Of a stretch of DNA of 12,455 bases, positions 5,818 through 12,455 are shown piece by piece. Below the pieces are notes generated by a model. It did no database searches. It worked only from the letters and a program-made list of their open reading frames with translations, and had not been told where the DNA came from. Origin of the DNA: Pseudomonadota bacterium (lineage in GTDB: Bacteria > Pseudomonadota > Alphaproteobacteria > UBA9655). The stretch is taken from assembly GCA_021809225.1 (NCBI GenBank), contig JAKBAL010000017.1:1-12455 (forward strand). The letters run 5' to 3'. Each line of letters starts with the position of its first letter. Position 1 is the first letter of the stretch. The position numbers were made by a program, and so were the translations under genes.

Positions 5818-7212
5818 ATGCCTTCAAAAATGAAAGTGTTTTTTTATTTTTTTATTCTTGGTTTTTTATTCTTTACTTTTCCTGATATGGTCATCGCAAA
5901 TACTAAAAATGAAATTCCTAGCTTGAAAGTATTGGGTTCAGAAGACTGGGTTAGAACAAAAATGGAAAAGTATCCCGAGCTTACATGGTTATTAGATACA
6001 AATGTCCAACAAACTCAGGAAGGTAAATCAGAGCCATTTCAATATAGCTGGTCACAAAAAATCACAGGACAACATTACCCAGAGTTTGAAAGAACTATCT
6101 TAAGTATGCTTTGTTTGTATCTCATAACAGATGGAAGTGAGGAAGCATATCAACGCCTTACCGAACTTCAGCCTTCGGATAATAAGCTTACCCGAAATTC
6201 TTTTCAGCGTTTACATGAATTTGCAGATCACGTTCTTCAACAAGCCCCGAACCAGTTACAAGCTGTTGAGATTAATCTTCTTTTAGGCGATCTGGGAAAA
6301 ACACAAACGGCACGGCAAAAAGCAGAAGGATTTGGAATTTCAGAACCAGATCATGATCGTTTTTTAGCGGCTTGTTTAAAGGAATGCGCAAGCATATTTC
6401 CTACTTTTCAGAATCTTAAACCAGAAATTCAATCAGAACTCACAAAAGGAGCTGGACTTATTCATTTTGGGCACATGACTCATGTGGAAGGGGGGCCAGG
6501 CATGCTTACGCAACTTAAAAGATCAGATAAACTGGAAAATGATCCCTCAGGTTTTGACCTTGAAATCCTGACCCAAATCTGTGATGTGAGTGCCGCTCGT
6601 GCTCATGAAGACAATAGAGGATCAAAAGTGTTAACAGAGAATACCTATAGAGCTCTGGAGACGGTAAAAGATGCATTGCGTAACCTTTCTACTCAGAGTG
6701 AAGAAGAGACCCTAAAATATTACTTAGCGGCACGCGCTGAATGGCTAGGATTAGACAGGAATGATGAAGCTCAACAATTTATCTTGGCGCGTCTTGGAGC
6801 CATGATGAGGCTCTTTTCTAAAGAAGAGGGAAAAGCCTTGCAAGCTGGATATGAATCTATTTCTAAAGAGCAGAAAGAACTTTTAAAGAGTGAGCTTAAT
6901 CCCTTGATTTCTAGAGATGAGAAAACACCTACCTATGTACCGGCCGTTTTCGTGAATCTGTTAAACACATACTCAAAGCAAGGCTTGGGTAAAGATAAAG
7001 CCATCCAGCGCTGCCTTCAAGAAGGCGTCACTTTTATTGCAAACGTTTTACATCAATATCGCAATGGAAAAGCAAATCGACCATATGACCCAACTCTTAC
7101 CCTTAATTTTAATAAGGTTGCTGGCCAAGTCAGAGACCATCCTAACTTATTGAAGGATCCAAGGTTCTCAATTGATAAGGATGGCCACGTTGAGATTGTG
7201 GCGACATTTTAA
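5818..7212 (+). CDS. Exported protein of unknown function, 464 residues
   Basis: I do not recognise the family. The N-terminus is a clear signal peptide: basic start (Lys4, Lys6), hydrophobic core at about 7-21, and a plausible cleavage after Ala27 (MVIA). The mature part is hydrophilic, predicted mainly helical from its composition, and has no further membrane segment. A histidine cluster His216-x2-His219-x2-His222 is followed by Asp256 and His263 (CDVSAARAHED). This could be a metal site, perhaps of HD-like type, but that is speculation from spacing. The only two mature cysteines noted near it are Cys186-region and Cys255, so a disulfide role is unclear. AAAAGAGAT (5806-5813) is a plausible ribosome site, and Met5 is an alternative start. 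It stands alone between the tRNA and two opposite-strand small genes. Its base composition looks more AT-rich than uvrA or topA, consistent with an accessory gene. Confidence 0.85.
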   Translation: MPSKMKVFFYFFILGFLFFTFPDMVIANTKNEIPSLKVLGSEDWVRTKMEKYPELTWLLDTNVQQTQEGKSEPFQYSWSQKITGQHYPEFERTILSMLCLYLITDGSEEAYQRLTELQPSDNKLTRNSFQRLHEFADHVLQQAPNQLQAVEINLLLGDLGKTQTARQKAEGFGISEPDHDRFLAACLKECASIFPTFQNLKPEIQSELTKGAGLIHFGHMTHVEGGPGMLTQLKRSDKLENDPSGFDLEILTQICDVSAARAHEDNRGSKVLTENTYRALETVKDALRNLSTQSEEETLKYYLAARAEWLGLDRNDEAQQFILARLGAMMRLFSKEEGKALQAGYESISKEQKELLKSELNPLISRDEKTPTYVPAVFVNLLNTYSKQGLGKDKAIQRCLQEGVTFIANVLHQYRNGKANRPYDPTLTLNFNKVAGQVRDHPNLLKDPRFSIDKDGHVEIVATF

Positions 7213-7223
7213 GGAATTTTTTA

Positions 7224-7238
7224 TTGTGATTTTCACAA
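7224..7238. other. Perfect hairpin between convergent genes
   Basis: TTGTGA (7224-7229) and TCACAA (7233-7238) are perfect complements around a three-base loop. The hairpin lies 12 bases after the 464-codon gene and upstream of the convergent minus-strand stop at 7298. Neither strand has a T run behind the stem, so an intrinsic terminator is not well supported. Confidence 0.3.
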
Positions 7239-7297
7239 AGCCGCAACAAACCTTTTAAACAAATTAGCTTACTATGGGCAAGGAAGTTCGTTACCGT

Positions 7298-7495
7298 TCA
7301 AGACCCACACGCGCCACAGGAATTACTTCCCCCTGATGAATCTTTGTCTCCTCTGATGATTCTGTAATCCGTTTCAGATAAGGATTCCAGAGGAAAGGAA
7401 AAACCTTGCGGGTCCTCTCCTGTTTCAGGTTTAGGTGTTGCTTCCAGCATCAAAGTACTTAAGATTAAAAAGATAAGGTTTCGTTTTATTTTCAT
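7298..7495 (-). CDS. Small exported protein with a CGAC tail, 65 residues
   Basis: The family is unknown. The frame opens at ATG 7495-7493 with MKIKRNLIFLILSTLMLEA, a short basic then hydrophobic signal-like segment. A polar, acidic middle (ETGEDPQG, SETDYRIIRGDKDSS) follows, then a Gly/Ser-rich end closing with SCGACGS. The terminal Cys-Gly-Ala-Cys is a CxxC pair that could form a disulfide or bind metal. The frame stays open 44 codons upstream to 7627, but that part is not signal-like and I leave it out. No clear ribosome site precedes 7495, which lowers confidence. The MKIK-plus-hydrophobic start matches that of the next gene upstream (7671-7976), so the two may be related in export or origin. 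Confidence 0.5.
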   Translation of the reverse strand: MKIKRNLIFLILSTLMLEATPKPETGEDPQGFSFPLESLSETDYRIIRGDKDSSGGSNSCGACGS

Positions 7496-7670
7496 ATGAT
7501 TTTTTAGAATTGGAAGATGAGGGTCACTGAGTAAATTTATAAAAGGGCACCCTACTTTTATTCTTATCTTCCTTGAATGAGGAAAATAAAGAGCTGTAGG
7601 ATGCCTAATCACTGTTATAACGATCACCGCAGAGAAGCTTTTTTACTAAACTGCGATGGTTCGTGGTGGA

Positions 7671-7976
7671 TTAGTTATTCGTTCCACTGCTTTCTGCTGG
7701 TGCAGTAACATCAGCCGGGGATCCAAAAACTCCAGAATTACTCTCTGCTGGAGCAGGATTGTTTCCTGTTGAAGCAGTTGAAGCAGAATCATTCCCCATT
7801 GAAGCAGAGTTATTCCCTGTTGGAGCAGAGTTATTCCCTGTTGGAGCAGTTGGAGCAGAAGCACTCTCTGATGGAGCAGCACTTTCACTTGAAGTAGTTG
7901 ATCCTTGAGCTTTCACATTTGTTTCCAAAGCAAAAACACTAAGTACTAAAAACAGACTTAAAAACTTTATTTTCAT
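7671..7976 (-). CDS. Small exported Ser/Ala/Thr/Pro-rich repeat protein, 101 residues
   Basis: The family is unknown. A signal peptide is evident (MKIKFLSLFLVLSVFALETNVKA, probable cleavage after Ala23). The mature part is low-complexity, made of Ser, Ala, Thr, Pro, Gly and Asn, with heptad copies such as SAPTGNN, SASMGND and STASTGNN, and no cysteine. This looks like a disordered, surface or secreted protein. The ribosome site is strong: AAGGGAG on the minus strand, a few bases before ATG 7976. The overlapping frame at 7646-7888 is a shadow of the DNA repeat. The gene is divergent from plsY and lies upstream of the 65-residue gene on the same strand, 175 bases away. Such repeat proteins change length readily, which fits a host-facing role, but that is inference. 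Confidence 0.75.
   Translation of the reverse strand: MKIKFLSLFLVLSVFALETNVKAQGSTTSSESAAPSESASAPTAPTGNNSAPTGNNSASMGNDSASTASTGNNPAPAESNSGVFGSPADVTAPAESSGTNN
7756..7857 (-). repeat. 21-base tandem repeat within the small repeat-protein gene
   Basis: Two identical 21-base units lie side by side at 7807-7827 and 7828-7848. Diverged units lie at 7786-7806 and 7756-7776. Nine-base fragments of the unit end (GTTGAAGCA, GTTGGAGCA) sit at 7777-7785 and 7849-7857. Each 21-base unit keeps the frame and encodes a heptad of the type SAPTGNN. Perfect identity of two units suggests recent duplication. Confidence 0.9.
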
Positions 7977-8017
7977 TTGGTTCTCCCTTGTTTTTTATAA
8001 CCTATTTAAGTTAGGCA

Positions 8018-8023
8018 ATTATA
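8018..8023 (-). promoter_or_regulatory. Possible -10 element for the minus-strand small genes
   Basis: Read on the minus strand the hexamer is TATAAT, about 40 bases upstream of ATG 7976. No strong -35 is seen at 17-base spacing. The shared gap with plsY is otherwise AT-rich, and holds a TTAGC/GCTAA palindrome at 8100-8111. Confidence 0.35.
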
Positions 8024-8140
8024 AAACTAGCATGTTTTTTAGGGTTGTGAAAGAGAGAGATATGTATAAGATCAAAAAATTCTTCCTGGGTTCCCGGTAT
8101 TAGCTTGCTAACACTTGGTTATGCCTTGTGGAGAGGCTCA

Positions 8141-8803
8141 ATGTCTAGAGAATACAATTTTAAAAAAGAGAAAAAAGCGTTTATGCCCTCCAATACTTTT
8201 ACTGAAGTTATAACTCTCATCGTTGCTTATCTTCTAGGGTCTATTCCCTGGGGACTGCTTGTCAGTTGGTTATTTAAACTTCCCGATCCCCGTACGGTAG
8301 GGTCACATAGTATTGGTACCACAAACATACTGCGCTCAGGCAACAAGAAAGCAGCCATTCTTACACTTATCCTTGATGGGCTTAAAGGAAGTTTCGCGGT
8401 TATTTTTGCCCTGATATTTGCACCTTCTCTTCTGCAAATTTCGTGCATTTTTGCTGTTATTGGTCATATTTGGCCGGTTTGGCTTGGATTTCGGGGAGGA
8501 AAAGGAATCGCAACTGCTTTTGGAGCGATCCTCATCTTAAGTTGGCCTTTAGCCCTTATATGCCTTGTCAGTTGGATTGCTATTGCGGCCACAACACGGT
8601 ATTCATCTTTGGCGTCTCTCATCACCATCCTTTTATGTCCGCTTTACGCTGCTTTTTTAAGCCGAGAAGATCTCATTATAACGTGTTTAATGCTGGTTCT
8701 TATTCTTGTGTGGAGCCATCGGAATAATATCATTCGTTTAGTTACAGGGAGAGAATCAAAAATTGGCGAACGTAGCCCTTCACCCCCCCCTGAAGTCGGA
8801 TGA
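8141..8803 (+). CDS. plsY: Glycerol-3-phosphate acyltransferase PlsY
   Basis: PlsY moves the acyl chain from acyl-phosphate to glycerol 3-phosphate, giving lysophosphatidate, the first step of phospholipid synthesis. It is an integral membrane enzyme with several hydrophobic helices visible. Family landmarks: YLLGSIPWG near the N-terminus, the motif 1 region GSHSIGTTNILR, motif 2 GHIWPVWLGFRGGKGIATAFG, the motif 3 region YSSLASL, and a C-terminal HRNNIIRL. Motif 1 is unusual, with His-Ser where Gly-Asn is expected. ATG 8141 is chosen because GGAGAGG (8130-8136) gives a good ribosome site. ATG 8183 gives an N-terminus closer to the family norm, and ATG 8105 is less likely. The last 41 bases overlap dprA. 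Order plsY-dprA-topA is common in alphaproteobacteria. Confidence 0.94.
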   Translation: MSREYNFKKEKKAFMPSNTFTEVITLIVAYLLGSIPWGLLVSWLFKLPDPRTVGSHSIGTTNILRSGNKKAAILTLILDGLKGSFAVIFALIFAPSLLQISCIFAVIGHIWPVWLGFRGGKGIATAFGAILILSWPLALICLVSWIAIAATTRYSSLASLITILLCPLYAAFLSREDLIITCLMLVLILVWSHRNNIIRLVTGRESKIGERSPSPPPEVG

Positions 8804-9896
8804 GAATCTCCTCAATTGGCTTCAGCTTTCACGGTCTGAAAACGTTGGGCCGCTGACGTTTCATCGCCTTCTCAAAAGGTATAAAACCCCGAAAGAGGCC
8901 TTGATGGCTTTGCCCCACCTCGCGTCCCAAGGGGGATTGAAGCGCCCCTTAAAAATTGCATCCCGGGATTCCGTTGAAAAAGAGCTCCTCGCGACTCGTG
9001 ATTATGGGGCAGAGATCTTGACCTTCGATGATCCTTTTTACCCAAGTCTCCTCCGGCATATAGATTCAGCTCCGCCTGTCCTTACGGTTAAAGGAAGGCT
9101 TTCGTGCCTTCAAATGTCTCTACTTGCGATCGTAGGCGCGCGAAATGCTTCTGCTATGGGAAAAAAAATGGCCCATCACTTTGCTGATGGATTGGGACAA
9201 CTCGGTTGGGTCATTTCCTCTGGCCTTGCCCGTGGTATCGACGCTGCTGCCCATCGGGCAAGCCTTCCCTATGGAACGATTGCTGTTCTTGCGGGCGGGC
9301 TTGATCAAATTTATCCAGCTGAAAATGAAGATTTATACATGCGCATCGGTGAGACGGGGGTTCTGGTGGCAGAGTCCCCCTTTGGAACTCAACCTCAAGC
9401 AGCCCTCTTTCCCCGTCGAAATAGAATTATTTCAGGAATTTCACGCAGTATCTTAGTTGTCGAAGCAGCTCTTAAATCAGGGTCTTTGATCACAGCACGC
9501 ACCGCTTTGGAACAAGGGCGAGAAGTCTTTGCCATCCCTGGCCACCCTCTTGATCCCAGAGCGCGAGGGTGCAACCAATTGATTAAAAATGGGGCTGTTC
9601 TTGTGGAAACTCTTGAAGATATTGAACAGGAAATCTCACCCGCAACGCCGCTTCGCCTTGAGGAAGCTTACCCCTCTTTTGAAGAGATCCCTCCCTCTCA
9701 TTCTTTAGATAGGGCTCGCTACATTCTTAACGAAAATTTAAGTATAGTTCCGATAAGTGTTGACGAACTGATCCGAGAATGTCAGTTGTCGGCATCTGAT
9801 GTGTGGATTGTCCTCCTTGAGATGGAAATTGCGGGACGCCTTGAACGCCTACCCGGTGGTAAGGTTTCCCTTAGGGAAGAATGGGAAAGTATATGA
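8763..9896 (+). CDS. dprA: DNA-processing protein DprA
   Basis: DprA binds incoming single-stranded DNA and loads RecA during natural transformation; it is also widespread in bacteria not known to be competent. The Rossmann-type DprA domain is complete: GAR at 125-127, SGLARGIDAAAH from 153, IAVLAGGLDQIYPAEN, AESPFGTQP, PRRNRIISGIS from 217, and SGSLITARTALEQGREVFAIPGHP. A C-terminal winged-helix segment (PISVDELIRECQLSASDVWIVLLEMEIAGRLERLPGG in part) is present, as in many proteobacterial members. The length of 377 residues is normal. The start is TTG 8763, inside plsY, with AGGGAG at 8746-8751 as ribosome site. No ATG fits in frame before the conserved region. Overlaps of 41 bases with plsY and a few bases with topA indicate translational coupling. 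Confidence 0.95.
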   Translation: MANVALHPPLKSDENLLNWLQLSRSENVGPLTFHRLLKRYKTPKEALMALPHLASQGGLKRPLKIASRDSVEKELLATRDYGAEILTFDDPFYPSLLRHIDSAPPVLTVKGRLSCLQMSLLAIVGARNASAMGKKMAHHFADGLGQLGWVISSGLARGIDAAAHRASLPYGTIAVLAGGLDQIYPAENEDLYMRIGETGVLVAESPFGTQPQAALFPRRNRIISGISRSILVVEAALKSGSLITARTALEQGREVFAIPGHPLDPRARGCNQLIKNGAVLVETLEDIEQEISPATPLRLEEAYPSFEEIPPSHSLDRARYILNENLSIVPISVDELIRECQLSASDVWIVLLEMEIAGRLERLPGGKVSLREEWESI

Positions 9897-12304
9897 ACGT
9901 TGTTGTCGTTGAGTCTCCGTCAAAGGCAAAAACAATTGAGAAGTATTTAGGCAAAGACTATACGGTTCTTGCGAGCTTTGGTCATGTGCGTGATTTGCTC
10001 TCCAAAGACGGCTCTGTAAAACCAGATGAAGACTTTGCGATGACGTGGGAAGTGGATGAGCGCGCCAAAAAGCATATTGATGCAATCGCCAAGGCTTTAA
10101 AAGGCGCTGACAATCTTTACCTTGCCACTGACCCTGATCGAGAGGGAGAAGCCATTTCTTGGCATATTCAAGAAATTCTTTCCCAAAAGGGTATTTTAAA
10201 GAATATCAAATCTCAACGCATTGCCTTTAATGCCATTACCAAGGAAACGGTTGCAGATGCGCTTGCTCATCCGCGAGAAGTGGATAGCCAGCTCGTGGAT
10301 GCCTATTTGGCCCGTCTTAGCCTGGACTACCTTGTTGGATTTACCCTGTCTCCTATTCTGTGGCGTAAACTCCCGGGAAGTCGATCTGCAGGACGGGTGC
10401 AATCGGTGGCCTTGCGCCTTGTCGTGGATAGGGAAAATGAGATTGAAGCCTTTAAATCCCAAGAGTATTGGACAATCGAGGTCGAATTCCTCACAGAAGA
10501 GAAGAAATCCTTCAAAGCACGTCTGACCTATTTAGATAGGAAAAAACTGGATAAGTTTTCTCTTCCATCTGAAAAAGAAGCACGAGACGCTGAGCGAAAA
10601 ATTGAAGCGGGAACATATCATGTTGAGTCCGTTGAAAAAAAACGGGTCCAACGCCATCCGCGCCCGCCATTTACAACGTCAACGCTGCAACAAGAAGCCT
10701 CTCGCAAATTAGGATATAGTCCCAAAAGAACAATGCAGCTTGCCCAAAAACTGTATGAAGGCGTGGCCGTTGGTGGTGAAACAACGGGTCTGATTACCTA
10801 TATGCGTACAGATAGTACCCAAGTTGAGGGGAGTGCGATTGCTGCTTGTCGCGATGTTATCGAGAAAGCATATGGGAAAAAATATATTCCCGAAAATCCT
10901 CGTCAGTATAAGACTAAGGCCAAAAATGCTCAAGAAGCACACGAAGCCATTCGCCCTACAGATCTGGCCCGTAAGCCTCAGGATGTCACTCAATATTTAG
11001 ATAAAGACCTTTTTCGGCTTTATGAACTCATTTGGAAACGAATGATGGCGTCCCAAATGTCGAGTGCTGAAGTGGACCAAACAGCCGTTGATGTGATGAA
11101 TCAAGGGAAAGATATTACCCTCAGGGCAACGGGTTCCATCCTTGCTTTTGATGGTTTCTTGACCCTTTACCGTGAAAGCCTGGATGACGATCAAACAGAA
11201 GAAGATGAAAATAAGCTTCTACCTCCCCTTCGGGAAAAAGAAGATGTTGACAAGCAAAAAATTCATCCCGAGCAACATTTCACCCAGCCTCCTCCTCGGT
11301 ACACAGAAGCCAGCCTTGTCAAGAAAATGGAAGAATTTGGGATTGGGCGTCCTTCCACCTATGCTCGTATTCTTCAGGTCCTCCAAGAGCGGAAATATGT
11401 ACGCCATGAGAAAAAAACCCTTATCCCAGAGGATCGGGGAAGAATCGTTACGGCATTCCTCCTGAATTATTTTCGCACCTATGTCGAATATGATTTTACG
11501 GCTCACCTTGAAGAGCAACTCGATGAAATTTCGAATGGAGAACTTTCCTGGAAAGATGTTTTAAATCAATTCTGGGTACCTTTCCACGAAGCTATAGATA
11601 AAGCGAAAGACCTTAAAATTCAGGAAGTTTTGGAACAACTGCAAGAGGACTTAGACCCTTTCTTGTTCCCTGCTCTTGAAGACGGGAAAGACCCTCATGT
11701 CTGTCCTCGCTGTGAAAAGGGTCATTTAGGTCTACGTCTGAGTAAATTTGGGGCCTTTATTGGCTGCTCAGAATATCCAGAGTGTAAATATACAAGGTCC
11801 CTTCTGAGTCCAGAAGAAGGTGAAGCCCATTCTTACGACGAACCTTTTGAACGGCTTTTAGGAACGGATCCTGAAACGAATCTGTCCGTTAAGGTGAAAC
11901 GCGGACCTTACGGATTCTATGTACAACTTGGTGAAGCAACGTCAAAAAAAGAAAAACCAAAACGGGTTTCTTTGGCAGCTGGAATTTCTCCAGAAACAAT
12001 GACGCTTGAAGAAGCCATCGCTCTTACAGCTCTTCCTCGGTTGGTAGGGCTTCATCCCGAAACAAAAGAACCCATCACGGCCGCTATTGGACGGTTTGGG
12101 CCTTACGTAAAGTATGAAAAGACCTTTGCTTCTCTCAAAAAAACAGATGATGTGCTCACCGTTGATTTGACACGAGCCCTTGAACTGATTGAAGCAAAAA
12201 AAGCAGCGCCTCCGCGAAAGACGGCGGCTCCTAAGAAAGCTGCTCCTTCTAAGAAAGCCGTTCCTTCTAAAAAGACGAAAGCTGCCCGTGGCAAAAAAGG
12301 ATAA
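9893..12304 (+). CDS. topA: DNA topoisomerase I
   Basis: TopA is the type IA enzyme that relaxes negative supercoils through a 5'-phosphotyrosine link. The Toprim domain starts at residue 3, with Glu7 in VVVVESPSKAKTIEKYLG and the acidic set Asp80, Asp82, Glu84 (ATDPDREGE). The catalytic tyrosine is Tyr303 in ITYMRTDST. Near the end is one four-cysteine zinc finger (Cys604, Cys607, Cys625, Cys631), then alphaproteobacterial-style C-terminal repeats (RGPYGFYVQLG, IGRFGPYVKY) and a Lys/Ala/Pro-rich tail of about 35 residues that should bind DNA. From ATG 9893 it has 803 residues. This start overlaps the dprA stop as ATGA and gives the N-terminus MNVVVVESP usual in the group. ATG 9881 (preceded by AGGGAAG) is the alternative and adds four residues. 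Confidence 0.97.
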   Translation: MNVVVVESPSKAKTIEKYLGKDYTVLASFGHVRDLLSKDGSVKPDEDFAMTWEVDERAKKHIDAIAKALKGADNLYLATDPDREGEAISWHIQEILSQKGILKNIKSQRIAFNAITKETVADALAHPREVDSQLVDAYLARLSLDYLVGFTLSPILWRKLPGSRSAGRVQSVALRLVVDRENEIEAFKSQEYWTIEVEFLTEEKKSFKARLTYLDRKKLDKFSLPSEKEARDAERKIEAGTYHVESVEKKRVQRHPRPPFTTSTLQQEASRKLGYSPKRTMQLAQKLYEGVAVGGETTGLITYMRTDSTQVEGSAIAACRDVIEKAYGKKYIPENPRQYKTKAKNAQEAHEAIRPTDLARKPQDVTQYLDKDLFRLYELIWKRMMASQMSSAEVDQTAVDVMNQGKDITLRATGSILAFDGFLTLYRESLDDDQTEEDENKLLPPLREKEDVDKQKIHPEQHFTQPPPRYTEASLVKKMEEFGIGRPSTYARILQVLQERKYVRHEKKTLIPEDRGRIVTAFLLNYFRTYVEYDFTAHLEEQLDEISNGELSWKDVLNQFWVPFHEAIDKAKDLKIQEVLEQLQEDLDPFLFPALEDGKDPHVCPRCEKGHLGLRLSKFGAFIGCSEYPECKYTRSLLSPEEGEAHSYDEPFERLLGTDPETNLSVKVKRGPYGFYVQLGEATSKKEKPKRVSLAAGISPETMTLEEAIALTALPRLVGLHPETKEPITAAIGRFGPYVKYEKTFASLKKTDDVLTVDLTRALELIEAKKAAPPRKTAAPKKAAPSKKAVPSKKTKAARGKKG

Positions 12305-12455
12305 ACGCATTCCCTTTAAAAAGAGAAAACAATCTGGCCATAAACGCAAAGAAAAGCCCCATTCTCGCCAGCTATTATCTTCTGTCCTATTAGTGAACGT
12401 TTCCCCGGAACTTTCTGAAGAAGGCGAAGTTCTTCTGACGCCTGTTGAGGCTCTC
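12288..12455 (+). CDS. Partial gene downstream of topA, possibly ribonuclease R
   Basis: A frame is open from GTG 12288 to the right edge (56 codons). It overlaps the topA end by 17 bases. The first 25 residues are strongly basic (VAKKDKRIPFKKRKQSGHKRKEK), followed by LLSSVLLVNVSPELSEEGEVLLTP. In alphaproteobacteria rnr often follows topA, and the second part recalls the strand region of RNase R after its basic linker. The usual N-terminal helix-turn-helix of RNase R is absent and could not be encoded upstream, because topA fills that space in another frame and a TGA at 12186-12188 closes this one. The start is therefore uncertain (TTG 12189 is the furthest possible), and the identity is an inference from position plus weak resemblance. 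Confidence 0.5.
   Translation, partial: MAKKDKRIPFKKRKQSGHKRKEKPHSRQLLSSVLLVNVSPELSEEGEVLLTPVEAL

Noticed and set aside
7296..7320. Stretch resembling a tRNA T-arm and 3' end (GTTCAAGACC and GCCACAGG), possible attachment-site copy
   Set aside because: It does not match the tRNA-Val 3' end closely, has no matching acceptor partner, and is explained as the coding end of the SCGACGS protein.
7496..7627. Upstream 44-codon extension of the 65-residue minus-strand gene
   Set aside because: The extension is not signal-like, while the internal ATG at 7495 begins a typical signal peptide; I saw no ribosome site at 7627.
7646..7888. 80-codon minus-strand frame rich in Leu and Gln
   Set aside because: It is the other-frame reading of the 21-base tandem repeat in the signal-peptide gene, with no ribosome site of its own.
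11942..12349. 135-codon minus-strand frame over the topA end
   Set aside because: It is a shadow of the lysine-rich topA tail, giving an Arg/Phe-rich translation with no family features.

Overview
This is a chromosomal housekeeping window, most likely from an alphaproteobacterium of moderate GC. A host-associated lineage such as Holosporales or Rickettsiales is my inference and is not proven. The pointers are the gene orders uvrC-pgsA and plsY-dprA-topA, a UvrA with the alphaproteobacterial-style Cys-Pro-Val-Ser first zinc knuckle, a TopA starting Met-Asn-Val-Val-Val-Val-Glu-Ser-Pro, and a TTAA-N7-TTAA (CtrA-type) site. I see no insertion sequence, phage gene or CRISPR array.

Layout. (1) Bases 1-2359 carry most of uvrA, cut by the left edge and preceded by two in-frame stops within the first 19 bases. 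(2) Bases 2360-2737 form an AT-rich gap with two exact and at least four one-mismatch DnaA boxes, a CtrA-type site, an exact IHF consensus and a GANTC site. It is a good candidate for a replication origin or another DnaA/CtrA-controlled region. (3) uvrC (2738-4621) and pgsA (4695-5252) follow on the plus strand. (4) Bases 5253-5529 are non-coding and full of short stem-loops, and lead into tRNA-Val(UAC) at 5530-5604. (5) Bases 5605-8140 are an accessory pocket: an exported 464-residue protein of unknown family on the plus strand, and two small exported proteins on the minus strand, one built from seven-residue repeats. (6) From 8141 to the right edge runs a tightly overlapped plus-strand operon: plsY, dprA, topA and the first 56 codons of another gene, possibly rnr.

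Function. UvrA and UvrC belong to nucleotide excision repair. PgsA and PlsY both act in phospholipid synthesis. DprA loads RecA on single-stranded DNA, and TopA relaxes negative supercoils. These are ordinary genes. The less ordinary content is the 2360-2737 intergenic region and the exported proteins in the 5.8-8.0 kb pocket.
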